Shown here in pieces: positions 57,108 to 64,000 of a stretch of DNA of 64,000 nucleotides (the first letter of the stretch is position 1; the number at the start of each line of letters is the position of its first letter). Made by a program: the position numbers and the translations under genes. This DNA comes from RGIG8306 sp964566025 (GTDB lineage Bacteria > Bacillota > Clostridia > Lachnospirales > Lachnospiraceae): positions 1-64,000 of the forward strand of contig CAZMHF010000001.1 of the NCBI GenBank assembly GCA_964566025.1. The letters run 5' to 3'. A model generated the notes under the pieces. It saw only the letters and a program-made list of their open reading frames with translations. It did not search any database and was not told the DNA's origin.

Positions 57108-58093
57108 AGACACTCCTCTTCTACTTCAAAAGGATAAGAAATATTCCATGCTTTACGAAGTGCATCCATCTGCTCCATCACAGAGAGAATTTGTGCGTGA
57201 GTAACACTGGTACACTCGATTTCGCCATTTTCAATCTGTTGAAAGGATTCGAGCACTTGGTATTCAAACCCCGTAATTTGTTGAGGAGCTTTTTCTTGAA
57301 GAATTATTTGTCCATTTTTATAAACTGTAAACCCTTCGAAGTTATTGATATTATCCATAACAACATAGCCTTTTGTTCCGTAAATGATACCTTGTTTTGT
57401 CGTTTCTGATAAAGAAGTATTTAGTAATAGAGCAAGTGCTTGGTTTTTATATTTTATCGTGATGGCACTTTGTGAATCCACACCCGTCGTAAATTTAGTA
57501 GAATATCCACTTAGTTCTTCTATTTCATCTCCTAAAATCATCGAGGAAAAATGCAAGCAATACACACCTAAATCAAGTAAAGCGCCACCTGCTAGTGCAG
57601 GATCTTGCACACGTGGGACATCTGAAATCGGATATCCTAAATTAGCGGTAAGGGATGTAATTTCTCCTATCATATCTTCTTCTAATAGTTTTCTAACAGT
57701 AAATAGCAATGGCATATAGCGTGGCCAAATGGCTTCTGTAACAAATATTTTCTTTTCTTTTGATAAGGAAAGGATTTCTTTTGCTTGCTTAGCATTTGCC
57801 ATAAACGCTTTTTCGCAAAGGATAGGTTTATTATGCAAAATACAAAGCTTGGCTTGTTCAAAATGGTGTGAATGTGGTGTAGCTATATACACCAAATCGA
57901 CCTTGTCATCTTTAACAAGATCTTCATAAGAACCATAATAATGTTGTACATGAAATTCTTCTGCAAACGCTTTCGCTTTATTGATATCGCGAGAAGCAAT
58001 TGCATATAATGTTACATCATCTAATTTGTTGATGGTATTTGCCATCATTGTGGCAATATTCCCTGCACCCATAATTGCAATATTTCTACTCAT
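57104..58093 (-). CDS. Gfo/Idh/MocA family oxidoreductase
   Basis: 329 aa. Rossmann motif GAGNIATMMAN (residues 9-19), then IATPHSHH and CEKAFMANAKQAKE (the EKP-like motif is EKA), with the C-terminal alpha/beta domain. Family of sugar or inositol dehydrogenases and related enzymes; substrate unknown. First gene of the minus-strand unit with dut and the kinase-like gene. Good ribosome binding site AAGGAG. Confidence 0.9.
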   Translation of the reverse strand: MSRNIAIMGAGNIATMMANTINKLDDVTLYAIASRDINKAKAFAEEFHVQHYYGSYEDLVKDDKVDLVYIATPHSHHFEQAKLCILHNKPILCEKAFMANAKQAKEILSLSKEKKIFVTEAIWPRYMPLLFTVRKLLEEDMIGEITSLTANLGYPISDVPRVQDPALAGGALLDLGVYCLHFSSMILGDEIEELSGYSTKFTTGVDSQSAITIKYKNQALALLLNTSLSETTKQGIIYGTKGYVVMDNINNFEGFTVYKNGQIILQEKAPQQITGFEYQVLESFQQIENGEIECTSVTHAQILSVMEQMDALRKAWNISYPFEVEEECL

Positions 58094-58127
58094 ACAAATG
58101 ACTCCTTAACCGTAATTCATTAGTCAT

Positions 58128-58156
58128 AGTATAGCACAAAAAGGATAAAGTATCAA
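58128..58156 (-). promoter_or_regulatory. promoter of the oxidoreductase-dut-kinase unit
   Basis: On the minus strand, TTGATA (58156-58151) and TATACT (58133-58128), 17-nt spacer. Confidence 0.8.
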
Positions 58157-58168
58157 CGAAAGAGATAA

Positions 58169-59086
58169 CTATTGTCTTAAAATTTTTAATAGTTTTTCGA
58201 AATAGTCTGGCAATGGCGCATTTACTTCTAAGTATTCATGCGTTGTTGGATGAACAAAACCAATTACATAGGCATGCAATGTTTGCCCCGTTAAATTGAA
58301 TTTTGATTTTAACGAGCAATATATATCGTCCCCCAATAATGGATGTCCGATATGTGCCATATGAACGCGAATTTGATGGGTTCTGCCCGTTTCTAGTTCG
58401 CACTCTATAAAATCATAGCCCTTAAGATGTTCAATGACACGATAGTGCGTAACGGCATTACGGCCATTTGCATAATTAACGGCCATTTTCTTTCGATCAT
58501 GAAAGCTTCGTCCAATTGGCAAATCAATCGTTCCACTTTCTGATTTTAAATTCCCATGACAAATTGCATAATAACGCCTCGTCACCGTATGTTCTTTTAA
58601 TAATTCGGCAACATATTTGTGGGCTACATCATTTTTGCATACAACAAGTGCCCCTGTCGTATTTTGATCAATACGATGGACAATTCCTGGCCTTAATACA
58701 CCATTAATACCCGATAGTTCATCCTTGCAATAATATAAAAGTGCATTCACTAATGTTCCTGTTTGATGCCCTGCTGAAGGGTGAACAACCATCTGTTTTG
58801 GTTTATCTACAATAATAAAATCTCGATCTTCAAATAAAATAGATAATGGAATGTTTTCTGAAACAATATCTAATGGCATTGCACAAGGGACATCAATTTC
58901 TATCTGATCGCCTTCTGAAAGCTTTGTTCCAGCTTTTACACAAGGTTTATTGTTAATAATGACATTACCTTGCTTAATGATTTTTTGAAGATAGGATCGC
59001 GTACAATCTGGAACAACTGCGGCCAAAAACGAATCAATTCGTTCATCTTCATGAATAAAATCTACTTCAAAATTATAAGTGGGCAT
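58169..59086 (-). CDS. rluD: RluD-type 23S rRNA pseudouridine synthase
   Basis: 305 aa from ATG 59086 (59101 and 59092 are other choices). S4 domain (RIDSFLAAVVPDCTRSYLQK), catalytic HRIDQNTTGALVVCKN, GRTHQIRVHMAHIGHPLLGD. The family converts uridines of helix 69 and others. Follows lspA with overlap, as in Firmicutes lspA-rluD. Confidence 0.93.
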   Translation of the reverse strand: MPTYNFEVDFIHEDERIDSFLAAVVPDCTRSYLQKIIKQGNVIINNKPCVKAGTKLSEGDQIEIDVPCAMPLDIVSENIPLSILFEDRDFIIVDKPKQMVVHPSAGHQTGTLVNALLYYCKDELSGINGVLRPGIVHRIDQNTTGALVVCKNDVAHKYVAELLKEHTVTRRYYAICHGNLKSESGTIDLPIGRSFHDRKKMAVNYANGRNAVTHYRVIEHLKGYDFIECELETGRTHQIRVHMAHIGHPLLGDDIYCSLKSKFNLTGQTLHAYVIGFVHPTTHEYLEVNAPLPDYFEKLLKILRQ

Positions 59087-59621
59087 CCTCATCCTCTTCA
59101 TTCTCGGTAATTAACTCTTCTTTTTTTTGCTTGAAGAAAATCGCAAAATCATCTTCCTTGTAGACAAAAAGTAATAAAATCACAAGTAATACCAGTGATA
59201 CCGTAATATAAGAATCGGCTACATTGAAAATCGGAAAATCAATTAATTTGAAATATAGAAAGTCAATGACATAGCCTAGTCGAATACGGTCGATAAAATT
59301 GCCCATTGCACCTGCTAGTAAAAATACTAATAAGCAATTGATTGGTCGATATTTTTTGTGTCCAATTAGTTTGTAAAAGAAAAAACTGATTAAACAAATT
59401 AAAACGCTTGTAGAAATAATAAAGAAAACGATTTGGTCTTGTAATATGCTAAAGGCAGCACCTCGATTTTCAGCGTAATGCAATTCAAAAACATTCTCCC
59501 ATATCACGTAGGGGGATTTGTTTTTCAAATGCGTAATCGCTAGTATTTTTGTTATTTGATCAAGGGCAACAAGCACAATGAAACCGAGTAAGGCGATCAA
59601 TAGGCTTTTGATTTTTTTCAT
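59073..59621 (-). CDS. lspA: lipoprotein signal peptidase (signal peptidase II)
   Basis: 182 aa. Four membrane segments; catalytic Asp residues in GNFIDRIRLGYVIDF and FNVADSYI. Cuts prolipoproteins such as those encoded at 12847 and 41140. C-terminal acidic tail of about 25 aa is longer than usual. Overlaps aroB by 4 nt. Confidence 0.96.
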   Translation of the reverse strand: MKKIKSLLIALLGFIVLVALDQITKILAITHLKNKSPYVIWENVFELHYAENRGAAFSILQDQIVFFIISTSVLICLISFFFYKLIGHKKYRPINCLLVFLLAGAMGNFIDRIRLGYVIDFLYFKLIDFPIFNVADSYITVSLVLLVILLLFVYKEDDFAIFFKQKKEELITENEEDEDAHL

Positions 59622-60727
59622 AGGAACTCCTTTTTGGTTAGATAGATAAGAGCATTTTTCATATCTGCTTGATTGATGTTCGTTGAAATCAAAGCTTCAC
59701 CAATTTTATTTAATAAAATATATTTGATTTTTCCAGCTTCCATTTTCTTATCAAGATACACGATTTTTAGAATTTCATCATAATCCCGTTCCGTAAGATC
59801 TTCAAGTTGAATCGGCAAATTAAATAAGGAAAATGTTTTTTCAATACGTTGCAAATCTTCCTGCGTAATCAAACCTTTTTGAAAAGAAATATAGGCGCTC
59901 GCAACACTTCCTAAACTAACACACTCTCCGTGTAAAAGAGTGAAATTATAATAACGCTCAATCGCATGACCTAGTGTATGACCAAAATTCAAAATGGCCC
60001 GCTCTCCCTTTTCAAATGGATCTTTTTCGACAACGTCTTTTTTTATAGAACAACTTTCAAAAATCACCTCTTGTAAACTTGCATAGTCTAACGCATTAAT
60101 TAATGTAGCATGATTCTCTAGTTTTTCAAAAAGCGATTCATCCTTGATAAGCCCCGTTTTAATTAATTCGCTTATTCCTGCACTAAATTCTCTCTTAGGC
60201 AACGAATGAAGTGTGGCTAAGTTCATATACACTAGTGAAGGCATATGGAACGCACCAATCATATTTTTATAGGCAAGATAATCAACACCAGTTTTTCCAC
60301 CAATACTACTATCCACTTGTGCCAATAATGTTGTAGGAATTTGAATAAAGCGAATCCCACGCAAATAAGTTGCTGCTACAAATCCCGTCATATCGCCGGT
60401 AACACCGCCACCAAGTGCCACTAATATATCCTTACGGTCAAAGTGTTCATTGATTAAAAACTCATAAAAAGAAGTAATTGTCGTAAGATTTTTTTGTTCC
60501 TCTCCTGCTTCAAATACAAAATGACAAATATAACGACAACAGCTAGATAAGGCTTTGGTTACCGATTGCAAATACAATTTCGATACATTACTATCTGTTA
60601 TAATACATATTTTATCGCAGGATAACCCTGCTTCATTGAAAGCGATTGGTAATTGCTCAAAATGATTTTCATAATAAATTGAATAGGCTGGTTCTTGTTG
60701 AAATGAAACATTTAACACAGATGACAT
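59618..60727 (-). CDS. aroB: 3-dehydroquinate synthase
   Basis: 369 aa. NAD-binding GGGVTGDMTGFVAAT, IPTTLLAQVDSSIGGKTG and the zinc ligands in NFGHTLGHAIE and LLHGECVSLG. Second step of the shikimate pathway. An unusual place between ylmH and lspA; it is not beside other aro genes here. Confidence 0.96.
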   Translation of the reverse strand: MSSVLNVSFQQEPAYSIYYENHFEQLPIAFNEAGLSCDKICIITDSNVSKLYLQSVTKALSSCCRYICHFVFEAGEEQKNLTTITSFYEFLINEHFDRKDILVALGGGVTGDMTGFVAATYLRGIRFIQIPTTLLAQVDSSIGGKTGVDYLAYKNMIGAFHMPSLVYMNLATLHSLPKREFSAGISELIKTGLIKDESLFEKLENHATLINALDYASLQEVIFESCSIKKDVVEKDPFEKGERAILNFGHTLGHAIERYYNFTLLHGECVSLGSVASAYISFQKGLITQEDLQRIEKTFSLFNLPIQLEDLTERDYDEILKIVYLDKKMEAGKIKYILLNKIGEALISTNINQADMKNALIYLTKKEFL

Positions 60728-60748
60728 AAGGCATCCTCGACTTTCTAT

Positions 60749-61513
60749 TTATTGATATAACCAAATTCGCACGTAGAGGCGTTCTTTTTTTGTATGGTGA
60801 ATAACATTTTCAAATTTGAACTTTCCAAACCCTCTTGTTGAAATGGTGTCGTTTTCTTTTAGTTGATAGGACGTATTCGTTTGAATTTGATGATTGACAA
60901 GGACTTTTTCTTGCAAAATTAAGTCTGTTGCTTTTGTACGACTCATATGATAGGCAAATGCAATGACAACATCTAATCTAAGCGAATGAATACTACCACT
61001 CTTTTCTTTTAAATTAGGCTTATAATCAGGTGTTGTTAATGTGTCTATAATGGTCGTTTTTATATTGGTGTGTTTTATTCGTACTAATTCATCTACGATA
61101 AAATCTGCTATGCTTTCTAAGCAAAAGACATCACAATACGCTTCAAACACAAGTATATCACCGATCTTACCTCGGTCAATCCCTAAATTCAATAAAGCAC
61201 CTAGGTAGTCGCGATGCGTTAGTTTCTCCATAAACTTCACTTGCAATGGTTCAATATGCAAAACGGAAATAGGGATAGCTAAATCGCCATAATCATAGGA
61301 TGTATCTGGATAAAACAATACCATTTTTCTTTCTGCAAATTCATAGCCACCATAACAGCGACATAACAAATCACCTTTTGAAACAGAACAAGCCAGGCTT
61401 TGTTCGTATTCACTCAAAAAATCCGAATGCGTCATATACGAATGTAGCTTGGCTGTATTTTGCAAATCTTTAATATGATTAATAAAAAATAAATCTTCTT
61501 TTGATAGAATCAT
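60749..61513 (-). CDS. ylmH: YlmH family RNA-binding protein (S4 domain)
   Basis: 254 aa. N-terminal domain with CRCYGGYEFAERK and YRDYLGALLNLGIDRGKIGDI, and an S4 domain at about 180-245. In Bacillus YlmH acts in ribosome rescue (alanine tailing with RqcH) and lies in the sepF cluster. Follows sepF after 1 nt. Confidence 0.93.
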   Translation of the reverse strand: MILSKEDLFFINHIKDLQNTAKLHSYMTHSDFLSEYEQSLACSVSKGDLLCRCYGGYEFAERKMVLFYPDTSYDYGDLAIPISVLHIEPLQVKFMEKLTHRDYLGALLNLGIDRGKIGDILVFEAYCDVFCLESIADFIVDELVRIKHTNIKTTIIDTLTTPDYKPNLKEKSGSIHSLRLDVVIAFAYHMSRTKATDLILQEKVLVNHQIQTNTSYQLKENDTISTRGFGKFKFENVIHHTKKERLYVRIWLYQ

Positions 61514-61514
61514 G

Positions 61515-62135
61515 TTATTTTATGACATTTGAAAAACCGTCATTGTACTCTTTTTCATCAAAATCGCCTTCGATTTGGAAGTTGTTTGGTGCTAACAAAA
61601 ATACGCCATCAGCGATTTCTTTATTGCTGCCATTTAACGTATAACATCCACCGTTTGCAACATCGAAAATGCGTTGTGCTAAACCGCTAGGAACACCTGC
61701 TAAGATTAGCAATACCGCTGTTCCCTCTTGTAAATAATCAATGATTAGGCAAGCATCATTTAATGATGTTGGTACAATTCGACTAATGACTGGATTTTTA
61801 GTTTCTTTTGATGAAGTGTTTCCACGCATAGATAAAACCTTCCCTTCATTGTGTGTATTTTTTAGTTTCTTTGGATAATTCGTCTCTTTCATGGTTGGTG
61901 TTTGAACCATTTTTGACGTTGAAGAACTCGGTTTCAATAAAACGGTCTCTTCACTAATCTCATCCTCACTATCATCATAGTCTTGATCGGAATTTGATTT
62001 ATTCTTTTTAAAACTAGTTAATAATTTTCGAAAAGAAAATCGTCCTTCTTCAAAATCCTCATCTTCGTTATCATCTGTAAACGCTTCTAAGTCATCATCA
62101 TCATATTCTGTAGCGTCAATATCCCAAAATGCCAT
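61515..62135 (-). CDS. sepF: cell division protein SepF
   Basis: 206 aa. The C-terminal SepF fold is clear: ISRIVPTSLNDACLIIDYLQEGTAVLL, PSGLAQRIFDVANGG, FLLAPNNF. The N-terminus MAFWDIDATEYDDDD is acidic, whereas SepF usually opens with a short amphipathic membrane helix; the basic-hydrophobic stretch FRKLLTSFKK at about 35-44 could take that role. Residues ~45-110 are an unstructured linker. Tethers FtsZ to the membrane. Confidence 0.9.
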   Translation of the reverse strand: MAFWDIDATEYDDDDLEAFTDDNEDEDFEEGRFSFRKLLTSFKKNKSNSDQDYDDSEDEISEETVLLKPSSSTSKMVQTPTMKETNYPKKLKNTHNEGKVLSMRGNTSSKETKNPVISRIVPTSLNDACLIIDYLQEGTAVLLILAGVPSGLAQRIFDVANGGCYTLNGSNKEIADGVFLLAPNNFQIEGDFDEKEYNDGFSNVIK

Positions 62136-62163
62136 AGCTATCTCCTTTTATGTATCATACTAA

Positions 62164-62865
62164 TTAAATATTGTAATTTCGTTTTCCAAATATATCTGTT
62201 CCGATGCGTATCATGGTTGCCCCTTCTTCTATAGCAACTTGATAATCATTGCTCATTCCCATTGACAGAATTTGCATACTAGTATTATCGTTGTTTTGAG
62301 CCATTATGTCAACCGATAATTTTTTCATTTTTTTAAAAATCAAACGATTATCTTCTGGATTATCAACAAATGGCGCAATCGTCATAAGACCTTTGATATG
62401 TAAGTTTGATAATTGAGAAATTTCACGACAAGCAGCATCTATTTCACTTATCGTAAATCCATATTTTGTTTCTTCGTTTGCCATATTAACTTCAAGTAAA
62501 ATATCTGTACAAATATTTTGTTTTTGGGACTCTTTTTGAATGATCATGGCCAATTTTAAGCTATCAACTGAATGAATGAGTTTTGTTTTCCCAATAATGC
62601 TCTTTACTTTATTGGTTTGCAAATGTCCAATCAAATGCCATTCGATAGGCACACTGTTTTGGTCGAAATACAATTTTTTTTGTAATAATTCTTGTACTTT
62701 ATTCTCACCAAAAGCAATTTGTCCCGTGCTTAAAGCTTCTTCAATCGAAGCGGTTGGGTATGTTTTGCTAACAGCAATTAAGGTGATTTCATTAGGATCT
62801 CTTTTGCTTTTTTTGCACGCATTTTCAATGTTTTCGTGAATTAATCTTAGGTTTTCAGTAATCAT
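62164..62865 (-). CDS. yggS: YggS family pyridoxal phosphate homeostasis protein
   Basis: 233 aa. TLIAVSKTYP with the PLP lysine, GENKVQE, EWHLIGHLQTNK, SMGMSNDYQVAIEEGATMIRIGTDIFG. Binds PLP and affects its balance. Located before sepF as in Firmicutes. Overlaps the gene before it by 4 nt. Confidence 0.95.
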   Translation of the reverse strand: MITENLRLIHENIENACKKSKRDPNEITLIAVSKTYPTASIEEALSTGQIAFGENKVQELLQKKLYFDQNSVPIEWHLIGHLQTNKVKSIIGKTKLIHSVDSLKLAMIIQKESQKQNICTDILLEVNMANEETKYGFTISEIDAACREISQLSNLHIKGLMTIAPFVDNPEDNRLIFKKMKKLSVDIMAQNNDNTSMQILSMGMSNDYQVAIEEGATMIRIGTDIFGKRNYNI

Positions 62866-64000
62866 TTAAAAGCAAACTCTCCTTCACTCATTTTTTGTCC
62901 ATTTAAAGCAATTCTATCGTATACGGTAATGCTATAAGGATTCTTGTTTTCAATAATATAAAAACCACCTGTTTGTGCAACCAGAATATTGACGATTCGA
63001 AATTGCGTAAATCCCTTATTTAAAACAAATACACCCTTGAAAGGAGTTTTATCTTTTACTATATGCATAGAATTTAATTCATTAATAACCTTTTCCTCTG
63101 TAGATTGTGTGGCATTTTCAGACTCGATTTTTGAAATAAGCGTTCCTTCTTTTATTTCCCCAGAAGAAATATATACAAATTCATCATCTAAAAATATAAT
63201 AGGATAGGTTGTTTTTTCAGGAAGATTATTGTCTGCATTATACGGAATTAATTCGCATGTTGATTTTCCTGTATTAATTGATGCATGTGTTAATGGAATT
63301 TTATAAGCATCTATATCAATTACAGAACTTTGTGGCACTTTTAATCCTTCAATATAATTTTTTTCGATTCTAAAAGAGGTATAACGCAAATCTTCGAACT
63401 GATTTACTCCAGAATCGAAATGAACGTAGCCTAGAAACACATCTCCCTCTAGTCGTTCGCATTTAAAATCACCTGTAAGAATGATATTTTTTTCGTAAAA
63501 ATCAATACTCAGTTTTGTATCGCCGATATGATTTTTATAATCATCTAACGACATAGGAAAGACTAAATCCCACTCATGGCTAGTAAGAATACGATAAATC
63601 GGTGTTTGCGTATCGACGGTAATGCCGTTGTCCAATGTAAACATATTATGCGTCTTAATGAGTTCATTTTTTGCACTCTCTGTAAAATCAAAGGTTAAAT
63701 ACTTTGAGGGGTTTGTGATAATATCATCAATTGACAATGCTTCATAGTTATCATATGAAAATTTTATAATACCGCTTTTTTCTGATAATACCTCAGAGCA
63801 GTTCAATTCATTGATCATAGGTTCTAACACATCAAGCATGTATGAATTATAACTATCCATCAATGTGCGCAATAATGAATTCTTGTATGTATACGCATTT
63901 TCAAATGAGGATAATGAAAACTCTGAAACAAAGGAATTTAGGGATGCTTCAAATCGAAGGAAATCATCTTCCGAAAATTCCGTTGGAGCATCAAATCCCT
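62862..64000 (-). CDS. HlyD-like membrane fusion/adaptor protein (5' end outside the window)
   Basis: Partial. The frame stays open from 63872 (a TTG, not a true start) to the window edge at 64000, so the N-terminus, likely including a membrane segment, is missing. More than 375 aa are present: a helical part, then beta-rich segments with FRIEKNYIEGLKVPQSSVID and a C-terminal TPFKGVFVLNKGFTQFR resembling HlyD-family adaptors near yggS in Lachnospirales. A role in export or in cell division is not established. Overlaps yggS by 4 nt. Confidence 0.75.
   Translation of the reverse strand, partial: GFDAPTEFSEDDFLRFEASLNSFVSEFSLSSFENAYTYKNSLLRTLMDSYNSYMLDVLEPMINELNCSEVLSEKSGIIKFSYDNYEALSIDDIITNPSKYLTFDFTESAKNELIKTHNMFTLDNGITVDTQTPIYRILTSHEWDLVFPMSLDDYKNHIGDTKLSIDFYEKNIILTGDFKCERLEGDVFLGYVHFDSGVNQFEDLRYTSFRIEKNYIEGLKVPQSSVIDIDAYKIPLTHASINTGKSTCELIPYNADNNLPEKTTYPIIFLDDEFVYISSGEIKEGTLISKIESENATQSTEEKVINELNSMHIVKDKTPFKGVFVLNKGFTQFRIVNILVAQTGGFYIIENKNPYSITVYDRIALNGQKMSEGEFAFK

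Overview
The window looks like one continuous piece of a low-G+C, endospore-forming Firmicutes (Clostridia) chromosome, most like the Lachnospirales. The pointers are: strong A/T bias with GGAGG ribosome binding sites; yicC-remA-gmk-rpoZ, rplU-prp-rpmA-obgE and yggS-sepF-ylmH-lspA neighbourhoods; a GerW/YtfJ sporulation gene; LexA paired with a YneA-like protein; a glmS ribozyme; a short HisG with HisZ; a long Prs; and paired radical-SAM/DUF2344 genes. The species assignment is inference. I found no rRNA, tRNA, intact insertion sequence, prophage or CRISPR array.

Layout. 1-305: truncated composite repeat and a promoter. 306-6918: opine-type dehydrogenase, TrkA/TrkH potassium uptake, flotillin, GH130 phosphorylase. 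7068-8267 (minus): Prs. 8399-13860: radical-SAM DUF512 protein, Der, PlsY, GpsA, PrsA-like lipoprotein. 13812-15560 (minus): RqcH. 15697-24084: yicC-remA-gmk-rpoZ-rimO-pgsA-cinA, two unrecognised genes, DUF2953 and ytfJ. 24180-24365 (minus): rpmB, divergent from asp23-fakA-recG-(SEC-C)-rsmD-coaD and a coiled-coil gene. 30839-30908: second copy of the hairpin repeat. 30942-35242: pseudouridine synthases, HAD phosphatase, SDR, RecU. 35344-41001: histidine genes hisZ-G-D-B-A-IE behind a promoter with an operator-like palindrome. 41140-42354: lipoprotein. 42466-50493: radical SAM, DUF2344, RNase G, L21 leader, rplU-prp-rpmA-obgE-yhbY-nadD-yqeK-rsfS. 50537-51689: divergent lexA/yneA SOS pair. 51781-53823 (minus): glmS with its ribozyme. 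54085-55904: TtcA-like protein and a tyrosine recombinase. 55929-64000 (minus): cytidylate-kinase-like, dUTPase, Gfo/Idh oxidoreductase, then rluD-lspA-aroB-ylmH-sepF-yggS and a HlyD-like adaptor cut by the window end.

Most genes are housekeeping: ribosome and GTPase biogenesis, phospholipid synthesis, rRNA modification, DNA repair and cell division. The less ordinary parts are: a modular hairpin repeat family with short inverted copies beside the trk-flotillin-GH130 block and beside glmS; a HisIE protein fused to what looks like a degenerate half-barrel of HisF; a candidate operator in the histidine leader; an RNA polymerase omega subunit with a long acidic tail; a SepF without the usual N-terminal amphipathic helix; and several conserved-looking genes of unknown function. 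I did not find convincing evidence of a wholly new multi-gene system.
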